Position numbers and translations under genes: made by a program. From Semisulcospira habei (lineage: Eukaryota; Mollusca; Gastropoda; Semisulcospiridae), in contig BTPG01000005.1 in assembly GCA_036245525.1 (NCBI GenBank), forward strand, positions 182,351,745 to 182,415,744: a stretch of 64,000 nt of DNA. Direction: 5' to 3'. This document shows positions 1 through 11,080 of this stretch, in pieces. Under the pieces are notes generated by a model. It was not told the origin of the DNA, searched no databases, and was given only the letters and a program-made list of their open reading frames with translations. Each line of letters starts with the position of its first letter. The stretch's first letter is position 1.

Positions 1-152
1 CTGCACCTGGGGGCCCGTCGCCATAGTAGAGCCGGCCGGTGTTCAGAGGGCACCGCTCCGACAAAGTCCGTCAACACTATTTTATAACATATAAATAAAT
101 GTCATTATGGGAACAACTATGAATCATAATTATGATGAAATAAAACCCGCAA

Positions 153-155
153 CCC

Positions 156-186
<31 letters not shown>

Positions 187-189
187 ACA
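153..189. repeat. Poly-C followed by (CA)n
   Basis: A run of about 20 C residues passes directly into alternating CA. Confidence 0.9.
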
Positions 190-224
190 GTCGTATTCAG
201 GCACGCCGTGTGATTGAGCGTGAG

Positions 225-312
225 GCTATCGAACTGCAAGCCAATACTTTACCTTGTGAACAAACGGAAACAAACATTGTCCGCAAACTAAAATGCTTAC
301 TCGCAATGCAGT
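225..312. repeat. Imperfect inverted repeat
   Basis: Left arm CTATCGAACTGCA is matched in inverse by TGCAGTTCGATAG on the right, around an AT-rich loop of about 60 bases. It has no relatives that I recognised in the window. Confidence 0.6.
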
Positions 313-637
313 TCGATAGTCCGACGCAAACCTGGGGAGTGGGGAGGGGGGGGGGGGGAAGGGGGGTATAGAGGGTGATGGTGGTGGGTGGGCCGGGGGG
401 TTATTGCCACGGCTTCACTATGAAGACTTCATTTGGTCAGTCACGAGTTGAACAGCTCAAAGTTCTCAATGATGTCTTGCTTAAACTAAGAATGCTCTGC
501 CCTTCTTTTCCCAGCGCACGTGAGTAGACACACGTAGCAGAGGTTATCTACAACCCTTTGTGCGCAACGGAGGAGCTCTCTCACAAAGACAGGAGAAGAA
601 ACACAGAAAGGTCTTTCATTTTACGACATGGAAAAAG

Positions 638-835
638 TTAACCCATTTCACCCTAAGTACGCATTTTCCAAATTTTGGAGGTGTCGCCCAACGGCAATGT
701 ACCAGTTGCAGATGGATCGACCATAATAATTCAACGGTAGTACCGGATCAGCCTGGCTTGGCGCCTGGTGGCGCCAAGCTGATCTGGCACTACCGTTGAA
801 TTATCATGGTCGATCCATCTCCTGCAGTAGGCCAA
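638..835. mobile_element. Family A hairpin MITE, degenerate right end
   Basis: Starts TTAACCC (TTAA 638-641). The near-perfect palindrome centred near 771 reads inward to GGCGCC on both sides. Its arms carry the family motif CCATRATAATTCAA. The right TTAA end is no longer visible. Confidence 0.75.
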
Positions 836-922
836 AATGGTAGTCCTTTTGTCTGGTATCATTGTAAGACACACTAGGAACATGTATGTAGAAGTCTTGA
901 AAATATTGAAAACTCTTGACCC

Positions 923-1048
923 GTTATTGCCTGAAGCAGATCTCCTAAAGTAATTGTGACAATAGATTTCACGGATCACGGATCTGTTATTGCCTGAAGC
1001 AGATCTCCTAAAGTGATTGTGACAATAGATTTCACGGATCACGGATCT
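923..1048. repeat. Tandem duplication, 2 x 63 bp
   Basis: Two adjacent units starting GTTATTGCCTGAAGC at 923 and 986 are almost identical (one obvious A/G difference). The unit is 63 bp. Confidence 0.9.
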
Positions 1049-1118
1049 GTCACCACGGTAGTCTTTCACGAGTCACGAAAACCTAAAATTCGGCAATCAC
1101 GTCACAATTTTAACATAT

Positions 1119-1175
1119 ACCCACCCACCCACCCACCCCCACCCCACCCAACCACCCCAATCCCACCCCCCTTCA
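1119..1175. repeat. (CCCA)n low-complexity tract
   Basis: Polypyrimidine CCCA/CCCCA run. Confidence 0.85.
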
Positions 1176-1350
1176 CTGATCCCCTTAAAAGTATATTTAC
1201 ACAGCACACACTGAAATTTTAAACAAATTGACACAAACGCTTTGTTGAAGCCACACAGCTTCAGGCAAAGTGCGAGTTAACTCAACGAGAGAACAAAAAA
1301 AAAGAAAAGGATATTTACACCATCCTTTGTAGTTCTTCTTCGAACAGTTT

Positions 1351-1441
1351 CTACCACAGGCATGTGATGATCGTTGCAAAACCGACCACCTCTGTAGCAC
1401 GGGTAGTAGGAAACTGCACGATCATCCGATGCCTGTGGTCT
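1351..1441. repeat. Hairpin element
   Basis: Arms CCACAGGCATGTGATGATCG and CGATCATCCGATGCCTGTGG face each other around a loop of about 50 bases. The loop-side sequence CACGGGTAG also occurs in the hairpin near 20 kb. Confidence 0.7.
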
Positions 1442-1513
1442 CTACTGTTATATGTGTAAAAGGTTTACAAGGCACAGGTGTCATCATGCTCGAGGGCACC
1501 TTCGTGCAGAGGG

Positions 1514-1588
1514 GTAGAGGCATAGGTTATCATAAGCCCCTGCGGACGCAGGGGCTTATGATAATCTATGCCTCTTCATGCCTCTACT
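1514..1588. mobile_element. Family B hairpin
   Basis: Palindrome with arms GAGGCATAG...TATCATAAGCCCCTGC and their complement. It belongs to the GAGGCATAGATCCTCATGAG family found more than 20 times here. A half copy follows at about 1655-1700. Confidence 0.75.
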
Positions 1589-1704
1589 GCCAGCAATTAC
1601 TCCCATATATCAGTCTGTCACATCCAGTCTGCAAGACACAGAGTATCGTGAGCTCCTGAAGCCGCAGGGCTAATGAGAATATATAGCTCTTGCAGCCTGA
1701 CAAG

Positions 1705-1940
1705 TTATTATTATATTATTATTATTATTATTATGTATTTTGTTTTGATATTGCAATTGTAGCTTGTCTTTCCGATGTTATGCTGTGATGTGTTATTGTA
1801 CATTGCATTGTTTTTGTTGTATTGTGTTGTGTCGTGTTGTTGTATTGTATTGCATGTTGTGTTGTGTAGTGTTGTTGTATTGTATTGCATTGCATTGTAT
1901 TTTGTTGAACTATATTGTATTTAGTGTATTGTATCTCTGC
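1705..1940. repeat. (ATT)n then (TTGTA)n-like low complexity
   Basis: A short ATT trinucleotide run is followed by about 140 bases of degenerate TTGTA/TTGTG pentamers from about 1795. Confidence 0.85.
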
Positions 1941-2318
1941 TCACCACGAGCAGGTCTGTGGGGTTTGAACCCTGCCAAGTTATCGGCAGACCATTTAGAA
2001 CCACCGTCAACAGCGTATAAATAGCTTTTGAAACAAAGAACAAGAAATTTCCCGCAAAAGCAAACACTCTTCTATGCTTGAGCATTGATTTATCAAAGCA
2101 GTTGCAGGTTGTTGTTACGTTCTCTGATCGTGGTGGATTAGACTTCAGATCGACGCTATGGCGCAGTGGTCACTGAAAGAATAATGTGCACTGACCTGTA
2201 ATTTCGCACCTTACCCGGCGCGGGGTTCATTTAGCATGTGGAGTGTTGTCCGCTGTTCCGGGATTGAACGGGATTAAAATGCGCGCGATAGTCTGTAGCC
2301 AGTATTATGACAATGGGA

Positions 2319-2986
2319 GGGAATCGATTTTCTGCCAAGAAGTTCCGTGCGCCTGACTCGCTCCGACAACAACAGCACTGACAAGATTGAAGACCATATG
2401 GAAGGACAGAAACATCACACTCTGCTCCAAGATCAGACTGATGCGCTCCTTAGTCATCTCAGTGTTCTTGTATGCCTGCGAGTCATGGACCCTCACAGCA
2501 GACCTTGAAAGGAGGATACAAGCCACTGAAATGAGATGTTTTCGAAGGCTGCTTGGCAACTCATACAGAGATCACATCACAAACGAGGAAGTGGGAAGCA
2601 GAATCAGGCAAGCCATCGGGCCCTATGAAGACTTATTAGCCATTGTGAGAAAACGCAAACTGATGTGGTATGGGCATGTCACGCGTTCAGCAGGGCTTGC
2701 CAAAAGTATCCTGCAAGGCACTGTGCAAGGAGGACAGAAGAGGAAGACAGAGGAAAAGATGGGAGGACAATATCTCAGAGTGGACAGGACTGAAGCTGGG
2801 CGATACGCTGAGATTGGCAGAGAACAGGGAGGAATGGAGGGAGCTGGTTGCCAAGTCATCAGTGGTGCCCCAACGGTCGGCAAAACTACGGGATATAGAT
2901 AGATAGACTCGCTCCGAGCGTCGAAGAAGCTCGGAGCGAGTCAGGGGCACGAAACTCTTGGCAGAAAATCATCGGTTCCCTCCCCT
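2319..2986. repeat. Long hairpin element split by a LINE
   Basis: The left arm (about 2319-2366, GATTTTCTGCCAAGA, GACTCGCTCCGA) is complemented by 2906-2986, which also carries the hairpin centre (GCTCGGAGCGAGTC). The 539-bp RTE fragment at 2367-2905 interrupts it. Confidence 0.8.
2367..2905 (+). mobile_element. 5'-truncated RTE-type LINE (reverse transcriptase C-terminus)
   Basis: A 539-bp insertion flanked by the 12-bp direct repeat GACTCGCTCCGA (2355-2366 and 2906-2917), the target-site duplication of target-primed reverse transcription. Its reading frame (about 2387-2902) encodes the region after the polymerase core: KTIWKDRNITLCSKIRL, LYACESWTLTADLERRI, EMRCFRRLLG and WYGHVTR. This is the same element as the LINE at 50.2-53.3 kb, in the opposite orientation and truncated where that copy reads GACAACAACAG. 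The 3' end is a very short (GATA)n tail, against hundreds of bases in the other copy. One open frame runs almost to the end, but the catalytic FADD box and endonuclease are missing, so the copy is dead. Confidence 0.93.
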
Positions 2987-3747
2987 TCTGACGTTATGCC
3001 GAGTTCGTGATTACGTGAACAGGCGATTGGCGTTTGTTTTTCGCGTTAAATAAGACAGGCCATTCACCGCTCTGTTTTCCAGCCTGACAATCAGCATTCT
3101 CCAATACCGCTGAAGTCACGCGCTCAAGCCCTCAGTCAGCCTTCCAGTCTGAGACTGAAATAGATGGAGCCTAGCGCGCCAGGGCAAACAAGAGAAATAG
3201 AATGATTCACATGAGCCTCTATGGCTGCTGATTAACCCAGCCGGCCGAACTCGTCAAACGGCAAACAGACATGATTCTCGTCAGCCCCTTGCAGAGTGAC
3301 TGACCCAGCTTGAGTAAATAACCCAGAAAAGATACCCAGTTGTTGCGTCGGAAGCAAGAGGCATACATTTTCACGAGGCTCTACAATGCAGGGGCTCATG
3401 AAAATTTATGTCCCTTGCAGATACGATCGAGATTAGCTAACGGGCTGGGGAAGAAAAGGGGGAAACAATTGCATGCAGGATGTTCGCTGTGGCAACTTCA
3501 CAACACAAATGTAGTTACACGCAAGTAGTTTTTTTTTCCCTCTTCCCCCCCCCCCCCCCTCCCCAATTTCCCGAACACCAAGTAAGGTGTACGGTCGAAC
3601 CATCCCCCTGGTGTTCTCCTGCAACCCGTCACTGACAAATGTGTGGTTCCGGTGAAACACCTTAAATTTACATTTTGCAGTTTCGCAATTCGCATAAACC
3701 GGCATTTACCATTATTGAAGACAAATACCGGTTAGTAAAGTAGCAGC
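2987..3747. other. No gene seen
   Basis: Only a family B hairpin (3354-3420) and a poly-T/poly-C tract (about 3528-3561) are recognisable. Confidence 0.6.
3354..3420. mobile_element. Family B hairpin, diverged
   Basis: GCAAGAGGCATA opens and TGTCCCTTGC closes. The loop side GGGGCTCATGA is conserved on the right arm only. Confidence 0.6.
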
Positions 3748-5874
3748 CTGTTGACGGTACCGAATAACCATTACCCTGTCACTGTACGAACACATTTTTT
3801 GTTTCTGTTGACGGTACCGAATAACCATTACCCTGTCACTGTACGATCATATTGGTTTCTGTTGACGGTACCGAATAACCATTAAGGCCCCGCCACACGT
3901 GCCGGTTGTGCCCCGATTTTGAAGCCGATTCCGCGATCCGATTGCGATCGGATGACGTTAATTATCCGATCCGGTCCCAATCGGCTGGGAATCGGGTGTC
4001 TAGAACCTGCTCTATTTTTCCGATCCGAATCGGCCCCGGTTGTAAGTTTCAACCAATCAGAGCGCGTCTCGCAAAGCATGTCGTTTCAAATTGCAAATGG
4101 CGGAACACGCCTGTTGTGATCAGTACCACCGCCGTTGTTGATGTTTCGCACGCCTCTTCCCGAATATGATGCAAAATAATGCAAGCACATCATCATCACT
4201 GTCAAAACTAGCAGCCATTTTGCAGAACAGGTACGACATTGATCTTCGGTTCAAACCGGTCGGCTAAACAAGTCGGGAAATGCGTGGCAGAGCACACGTT
4301 TTTTTAGTCCGGCCCGATCACCTACCGATTCGAAACTGATCGGGAATCGGCCTCAAAATCGGGCATGTGTAGCGGGGCCTTTACCCTGTCACTGTACGAT
4401 CATATTGGTTTCTGTTGACGGTAACGAATAACCATTACCCTGTCACTGTACGATCATATTGGTTTCTGTTGACGGTACCGAATAACCATTACCCTGTCAC
4501 TGTACGATCATACTGGTTTCTGTTGACGGTACCGAATAACCATTACCCTGTCACTGTACGATCATATTGGTTTCTGTTGATGGTACCGAATAACCATTAC
4601 CCTGTCACTGTACGATCATATTGGTTTCTGTTGACGGTACCGAATAACCATGACCCTGTCACTGTACGATCATATTGGTTTCTGTTGACGGTACCGAATA
4701 ACCATTACCCTGTCACTGTACGATCATATTGGTTTCTGTTGACGGTACCGAATAACCATTACCCTGTCACTGTACGATCATATTGGTTTCTGTTGACGGT
4801 ACCGAATAACCATTACCCTGTCACTGTACGATCATATTGGTTTCTGTTGACGGTACCGAATAACCATTACCCTGTCACTGTACGATCATATTGGTTTCTG
4901 TTGACGGTACCGAATAACCATTACCCTGTCACCGTACGATCATATTGGTTTCTGTTGACGGTACCGAATAACCATTACCCTGTCACTGTACGATCATATT
5001 GGTTTCTGTTGACGGTACCAAATAACCATTACCCTGTCACTGTACGATCATATTGGTTTCTGTTGACGGTACCGAATAACCATTACCCTGTCACTGTATG
5101 ATCATATTGGTTTCTGTTGACGGTACCGAATAACCATTACCCTGTCACTGTACGATCATATTGGTTTCTGTTGACGGTACCGAATAACCATTACCCTGTC
5201 ACTGTATGATCATATTGGTTTCTGTTGACGGTACCGAATAACCATTACCCTGTCACTGTACGATCATATTGGTTTCTGTTGACGGTACCGAATAACCATT
5301 ACCCTGTCACTGTACGATCATATTGGTTTCTGTTGACGGTACCGAATAACCATTACCCTGTCACTGTATGATCATATTGGTTTCTGTTGACGGTACCGAA
5401 TAACCATTACCCTGTCACTGTATGATCACATTTGTTTCTGTTGACGGTACCGAATAACCATTACCCTGTCACTGTACGATCATATTGGTTTCTGTTGACG
5501 GTACCGAATAACCATTACCCTGTCACTGTATGATCATATTGGTTTCTGTTGACGGTACCGAATAACCATTACCCTGTCACTGTACGATCATATTGGTTTC
5601 TGTTGACGGTACCGAATAACCATTACCCTGTCACTGTACGATCATATTGGTTTCTGTTGACGGTACCGAATAACCATTACCCTGTCACTGTACGATCATA
5701 CTGGTTTCTGTTGACGGTACCGAATAACCATTACACTGTCACTGTACGATCATATTGGTTTCTGTTGACGGTACCGAATAACCATTACCCTGTCACTGTA
5801 CGATCATATTGGTTTCTGTTGACGGTACCGAATAACCATTACCCTGTCACTGTATGATCACATTGGTTTCTGAT
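3748..5874. repeat. 54-bp minisatellite, 30 units
   Basis: Units are marked by GTTGACGGTACCG at 3750, 3807 and 3861, then every 54 bp from 4414 to 5818 (27 units). Most differ by 0-2 bases (e.g. GTACGATCAT versus GTATGATCAT). The third unit is split by the element at 3885-4380. As 54 is a multiple of 3, the array gives open frames with an 18-residue repeat (core NNHYPVTVRSYW). These frames break at the common TATGA variant and look fortuitous. Confidence 0.97.
3885..4380. mobile_element. 496-bp TIR element inserted in the minisatellite
   Basis: The inverted termini AGGCCCCGCCACACGTGCC and (complement of the right end) AGGCCCCGCTACACATGCC continue imperfectly into CCCGATTTTGA. The 3-bp direct repeat TTA (3882-3884 and 4381-4383) flanks it. 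Removing the element plus one TTA restores a perfect 54-bp unit, so both ends are exact. A 3-bp TTA duplication is typical of PIF/Harbinger-like transposons. No transposase is encoded, so it is a MITE. Confidence 0.93.
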
Positions 5875-6052
5875 TTTTTTTGTTGTTGTTCATTCAACGA
5901 CCACAAGCCAAAACCGTCCATGAAGCATAGATACAATTTGGCGTCATCAAGAGACATAGATCATCATGAGCCCCCGCAGTTGCGGGGGCTCATGAGGCTC
6001 TATGTCGCTTGCAGCTGGATCGAGTTCCCTTTTTCTCGGCAATGAAGGGGTT
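5875..6052. mobile_element. Family B element
   Basis: Contains the family B left arm (GTTCATTCAACGACC), the core palindrome (5947-6013) and the right end TCGGCAATGAAGGGGTTAT. It abuts the minisatellite, and GGTTTCTG is common to the satellite unit and to other family B left ends. Confidence 0.75.
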
Positions 6053-6691
6053 ATAAAAGAGAAATCCCGATTGTGGAGGAAGGGACACTTACGGATACTG
6101 AAAATTGTCGAAGATTACGGGAATTTACAAAGAACAGATTTGAGCTTGCTGATTTTGATGGCAGGGTGTGTTTTAGCCGTGAAGGTGCTTCTGAACGAAA
6201 ATACCGGTTGTCAAAAACCCTAGCGTGAACACTGATTTTTGGTCAGAACATGTGATCCGAAGCTTTCTTCACTAGGAGATCAGGAGCATTTCCTCTTGAG
6301 ATACAGTTTCCAGGTTTCGTCAGTTCTCAATTGGGAAACAAATCAAAGGCAAGGAGGCAGTGACGTCAAAACATGATTTAGTCACGCCAAAATGTCCACT
6401 CACACGATGTAGCGCGTAAACGCCATTAATCTGCTAATTCTAATAACACTTGAAGGATAAAACGAAGCTACCTCCCCTCCTCCCCCTCCCCTCCCCACCC
6501 CCAATCCCCCGTCTCCCTCCCCTCATCCCTTCCCTCGCGCATTGCCACCCTACCCGCGCCCCTCCATTTACACCATGATAACGGCTGTTTTTCAAACCTG
6601 AGTAAATGTGCGGTGATCGACCCTTCTCAAGCCACTTATTTGCATCTCCTGTCTGATACAAATCGAGACATAATAACCGCTATTTGCCGTC
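6053..6691. other. No gene seen
   Basis: Apparently unique sequence apart from a C-rich CCCTCC tract at about 6470-6560. Confidence 0.55.
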
Positions 6692-6935
6692 TTAACCCTT
6701 GCCAGAGGACACAAAAATGTCTTTAAAAGCACGGGAAATTCAACACCGAGTAATCCCATCAACTTGATTCAAGACTAAACACGTTTATAGAGGATTAGTA
6801 TAGGGTCAGCAAGAGGCAAAGAACATAGCGAGCCCCGCGTCTGCGGTAAGTTAGTGCATCTGCTGGGGCTCATGATGTTCTTTGCCTCTTGCGGTTGGGT
6901 GCTGTTTTGCATCGTCCCCTCAGTGAAAGTGTTAA
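6692..6935. mobile_element. Family B element with TTAA ends
   Basis: TTAACCCTTGCCAG at the left, CAGTGAAAGTGTTAA at the right, core hairpin 6809-6892. The loop holds TGCGGTAAGTTAGTGCATC, also found in the copy near 31.1 kb. Confidence 0.7.
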
Positions 6936-7021
6936 TCCATTTAATGAGAATGCAAGAGACATAGATTCTCATGAGCCCGACAGACAAGAATCGTAAAATT
7001 TAAAACCACAGGCCATCAAAC

Positions 7022-7111
<90 letters not shown>
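7022..7111. repeat. (GA)n microsatellite, 3' border of LINE
   Basis: Uninterrupted GA dinucleotides, then (CGAA)n and the complement of a LINE 3' end (ATGAAACTTTATT). Confidence 0.95.
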
Positions 7112-7115
<4 letters not shown>

Positions 7116-7768
7116 CGAACGAACGAATGAAACTTTATTTTCCAAGGATTGAGATATTAGGCGCGCAGGCCTTTCTTACAATCTGTCCTTGCTAAGCTAC
7201 TTAAAAAAAAGGAACACCAACCAAACAACAAAAATAACTAATAATAAACGTCACACACACGCATAAACACATGCACACAGACACACATATACATGTACTC
7301 GTGCACATGCGCACTTTTGTACATACACATACACACGTACGTGCGCACATAATTATCTAACATATAAGTAGGTATGATATTTTGTGTACTATCAAAAACG
7401 AGTTAGAAAACAGAACAAACGATTTGGAGGCTAGATGAAAAAAAATAGCAAAAATTTAAAAACATGAAGCGTATTATGTCGAGAAACAAAGAAGAAGAAA
7501 GGATCAGCATAACGTTGTCTTAGAAAGGTAATCATGTACTCTACTTTTAAACAGAGAGAGGGACGTGGTTTGTTGAATAGTGGGAGGAAGAGAATTCCTT
7601 AAACGAGCACCTGAATAAGACAGGCTAGATTTGAACAGGTCTATACGGGGCCTTTATATAGAGAGACTGTTCCTGGGGGTGCTGTATTTTTTTCAGTTGG
7701 CGAAAAAAGCATAGATAAGTAAGGTGGAGCTTTCCCGTTAAGAATTTTGTGCATCAGTACACATTTGT

Positions 7769-8191
7769 TTAGTGCGAGGTGCTTAACCAAAGGGAGAAGT
7801 CCGATGGCCTGCAGCTTGGAATCAGTGGATAAAGACGGATCAGGGAGGATAAGCTTAGCAGCGCGCTTGTATAATGAGTTATCTTCTTGAAGTGATTTTC
7901 ACTGCAGCCATCCCATATTGTTGAGGCATAATCAATGTGTGGTTTAATGTAGGCATTAAAAAATAGTTTGCGTGTCTTAAGGTCAATGATCGTTTTAAGT
8001 TTGGAAAGTAGAAACAACTTTTTGGACAAATGTTTTCTCATATAATATAGGTGGTTATGCCAGCTTAGATCATCATCTATTATTACTCCAAGCAGGCGGT
8101 GTTGACTGACCTGCTCAACTGAGATGGAGTCCAAAGAAAGGTTGAGTGATAGAGGTTTGAGCTGATGTTCCTGGCGGGTTGTGATAAGCAT
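7769..8191 (-). pseudogene. LINE reverse transcriptase C-terminal region
   Basis: The translation holds the post-catalytic signature of LINE RTs: VSQHRLLGVIIDDDLSWHNH, then KLFFNAYIKPHIDYASTIWD (thumb region). It lies directly downstream of the RT core at 8115-8858 in another frame, so one frameshift separates them. No enzymatic residues lie here. Confidence 0.88.
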
Positions 8192-8858
8192 GCTTTTTGT
8201 TTTTTGTGGGATTTACAAGCATGCGATTGTCATAACACCACCGAGAGACTTCATGAAGACTCTCTTGAAGATTATTTGCAATTTCAGGCACAGTTTTACC
8301 AGCGGAATGTAATGTTGAGTCGTCGACAAACATGTCACACTCAGCCTCAGTGCACGTTACATGTAACGGTAGATCGTTAACGAAGATACAAAACAGTAGT
8401 GGGCCTAAAATAGACCCCTGGGGCACTCCATACTCCAAAAATTGTTCAGAAGAACATTTTCCATTGACGTAGACTGTTTGTGTTCTTTTTGTAAGATAGG
8501 AGTTCAGAAACGAAAGAGCTGAGGGGCACTTTTTGTTTAAGTAGGTGGCAAGCTTTTTCAATAAGATGGTATGATCGATAAGATCAAACGCTTTTCTTAG
8601 ATCCAAGAAGACAGCACCAGCCATTTTATTATCATTTATGCTGTTGACCCACGAATTCACAATTCGTGCGAGTGCAGTGTGGCATGAATGCTTGGGACGA
8701 AAACCTGACTGGTAATGATATAATAGGGACCTTTTTTCAAGAAATTCCAGAAGATGTTTGTGAACATGCTTTTCCAGAGGCTTCGAGAGAACTGATAGAA
8801 GGGAAATTGGGCGAAAGTTATTAATTTCAGAAGAATCGTTTGCTTTAGGAACAGGCAC
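8115..8858 (-). pseudogene. LINE reverse transcriptase core, duplicated copy 1
   Basis: A 247-codon frame carrying RT motifs in order: NNFRPISLLSVLSKPLEKHV, YQSGFRPKHSCHTAL, GAVFLDLRKAFDLIDHTILL (first catalytic Asp), YGVPQGSILGPLLFCIFVND, and the catalytic box FVDD (usually FADD or YADD). It starts within the polymerase fingers, and the endonuclease is missing from this frame. It is about 95% identical by eye to 8912-9612. A dead fragment of a mobile element, not a host gene. Confidence 0.92.
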
Positions 8859-9612
8859 TATTTTTGATTTTTTGAAAGCTATTGGGAAGACATTTTTTTG
8901 TATACATATAAAGCATGTTTTTTGTTTTTGTGGGATTTACAAGCATGCGATTTTCATTACACCACCGAGAGACTTCATGAAGATTATTTGCAATTTCAGG
9001 CACAGTTTTACCAGCGGAATGTAATGTTGAGTCGTCGACAAACATGTCACACTCAGCCGCAGTACAAGTTACATGTAACGGTAGATCGTTAACGAAGATA
9101 CAGAACAGTAGTGGGCCTAAAATAGACCCCTGGGGCACTCCATACTCCAAAAATTGTTCAGAAGAACATTTTCCATTGACGTAGACTGTTTGTGTTCTTT
9201 TTGTAAGATAGGAGTTCAGAAACGAAAGAGCTGAGGGGCTCTTTTTGTTTAAGTAGGTGGCAAGCTTTTTCAATAAGATGGTATGATCGATAAGATCAAA
9301 CGCTTTTTTTTTAGATCCAAGAAGACAGCACCAGCCATTTTATTATCATTTATGCTGTTGACCCACGAATTCACTATTCGTGCGAGTGCAGTGTGCCATG
9401 AATGCTTGGGACGAAAACCTGACTGGTAATGATATAATAGGGACCTTTGTTCAAGAAATTCCATAAGATGTTTGTGAACATGCTTTTCCAGAGGCTTCAA
9501 GAGAAGGGAAATGGGGCGAAAGTTATTAATTTCAGATGAATCGTTTGCTTTAGGAACAGGCACGATTTTGGATTTGTTGAAAGCTACTGGGAAGACATTT
9601 GTTTTGCATACA
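8185..9612. repeat. Direct duplication of ~0.7 kb inside the LINE
   Basis: 8185-8905 and 8912-9612 align end to end (both open near GTGGGATTTACAAGCATGC and close near GGGAAGACATTT). Copy 2 lacks 12 bp found in copy 1. Either a tandem duplication or recombination between two insertions made it. Confidence 0.88.
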
Positions 9613-9927
9613 TAGGTTATAAATGTATGTAAGAGGTTCCACAATGTATGGTTGCGACAGGTCAAGGATATATCCATTGATACCATCACTGCCCGAAGAC
9701 GTTTTCCTTTTTAGGCTGAAAATGTATTTGCCTACCTCGTGTACAGCAATATCAGGGATGACGAAAATATCATCTAAGGACAATCTTTGCTTACAGAACT
9801 TTGTTAGCTTCTCTGGTGTGGAATATATCAACTGATTGCGATTGTGAGAACTGAGTAAGTCTTTGGGGGCTGATAGAAAGTGGTTATTAAACTCCTCAGG
9901 GAGAGGTTTTCTGGAATGGTATTGCAC
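8845..9927 (-). pseudogene. LINE reverse transcriptase core, duplicated copy 2 and upstream linker
   Basis: Three overlapping frames (8845-9273, 9270-9689, 9550-9927) together show the pre-RT linker (SSGSDGINGYILDL), NNFRPISLL, FRPKHSWHTAL, AGAVFLDL, YGVPQGSILGPLLF and FVDD. Frameshifts occur near the poly-T at about 9304 and near 9570-9690. It repeats the segment at 8185-8905 in direct orientation. Confidence 0.88.
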
Positions 9928-10367
9928 TGTTTACGCTTGTTGTTGGTAAGCGTATTAAGTGCTGTCCAGATAGAGGAAGGGTTTCTGTCTTCTTCGACTG
10001 TTTTGGTTAAAAACGATCTCTGCGCCTCTCTAATTAAGTACTTAACTTTATTTCGCAATCTTTTAAATTCATGAAAGTTCTTTTCTTTCTTAGCCTTATT
10101 TCTATCATCCATTGCTTGTTTGATTTCGTCGGTTATTCATGAGGGAGGCTGGCGGGATCGGACTCGCTTTCTTCTTACTGGCGCATGTTTGTTTAGCACC
10201 CCTAGGAACAGATCAAGTAAGAGAGAGACAGCCTTATCTGGGTTGATAGAATTGTGCACATCATGAAACGGTGTAAGGCTAAGATCGTGTAGAAAAGCAT
10301 CTTTGTTTAGTTTTTTAAAAGACTTATAGGTAATGTACACATGCTGATCCCTCTTTTGTTTGGGCAT
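9828..10367 (-). pseudogene. LINE endonuclease-RT linker
   Basis: Frames 9828-10112 (RNKVKYLIREAQRSFLTK, SSIWTALNTLTNNK) and 10137-10367 (LLDLFLGVLNKHAPVRRKRV) match the charged linker typical between endonuclease and RT in this LINE group. A frame change lies at about 10113-10137. Confidence 0.75.
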
Positions 10368-10720
10368 CTTGCACGACCATGTGCAGGTGATGGGAAATGA
10401 TCACTGACAGCTAGTGGGGGGACGCTGGTCTCTAGTACTGACTTACAGTCGTTGGTATAGATGTGATCAATGAATGTAGCGGATAATTGGGTTATTCTAG
10501 TAGGAGCTTGGACTAGTTGCTTCAACCCAAAAAGAGTTTTTGTCGATTTCCACGTGGGATTGTTTTCAGTAAGTCAATGTTAAAATCACCTAACAGCAGT
10601 ACATCTTTGTCAGTGTCATTCACTTTATCCATCATCTGCACAAAGTGGCGTCATACCACTCGACGGTGGACGATGGATTTCTATATACATAACCCATTAT
10701 AATTGGCGATGAGTTCATTA
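10368..10720 (-). pseudogene. LINE endonuclease C-terminal part
   Basis: ATFIDHIYTN and AVSDHFP are the last catalytic blocks of the APE-type endonuclease (D...H and SDH motifs). Upstream sequence encodes the GDFN region in broken frames. The remainder of the domain lies beyond the nested insertion, at 11093-11236. Confidence 0.75.
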
Positions 10721-10732
10721 ATTTTTACTTCT

Positions 10733-11080
10733 TCTTCTTCTTCTTCTCGAACGCCGTCACACTTGGAGTTTGGCTTTCAAAATGAAATCTGTGGTCTTCT
10801 GCAGCGCTTCCACAAGCCCGTACAGTTTCTCTTGTAGGGTGGCGGGCTTCGGCCATATCTCCTCCCTCAGCAACTGGTGGTTCCCACAGTCCTGGCGGAT
10901 GTGCTCTGTGGTCTGCTCTGCTTCTCCACAAGGGCACAGGGGAGATGGCACGAGGTGAAAGCGTCTGTGCAGGTGGAAATTGAGTCGGTTGTGCCCGGTC
11001 CTCAGACGGAAGATGGTCACCTGCTCTTGTCTGGATAGCTGATGGTAACTGTCTAGGGGCCGTTGTGGTGGTCTGTATAC
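10733..11080 (-). mobile_element. Nested 5'-truncated LINE 3' end
   Basis: A 348-bp insert flanked by ATTTTTACTTCT (10721-10732 and 11081-11092), a 12-bp target-site duplication. On the minus strand it encodes a LINE C-terminus: QEQVTIFRLRTGHNRLNFHL, then the Cys-His cluster CPCGEAEQTTEHIRQDC, and it ends in a (GAA)n tail. The cluster resembles the terminal CCHC-like motif of Jockey/I-group elements, so it comes from a different LINE family than its host. Confidence 0.92.

Larger units (their letters stand above)
1..637. other. Gene-free left edge
   Basis: No coding potential is recognisable. It holds a poly-C/(CA)n run (153-189), an imperfect hairpin (about 225-312) and a G-rich stretch (about 337-402). 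Confidence 0.6.

Noticed and set aside
4415..5857. Long open frames with an 18-residue repeat (NNHYPVTVRSYW) as a repeat protein
   Set aside because: The frame follows from a 54-bp satellite unit. It lacks start context and is broken by the common TATGA variant and by a TIR element.
3748..5874. CRISPR-like array
   Set aside because: Units are contiguous 54-bp tandem copies with no unique spacers, in a eukaryotic context.
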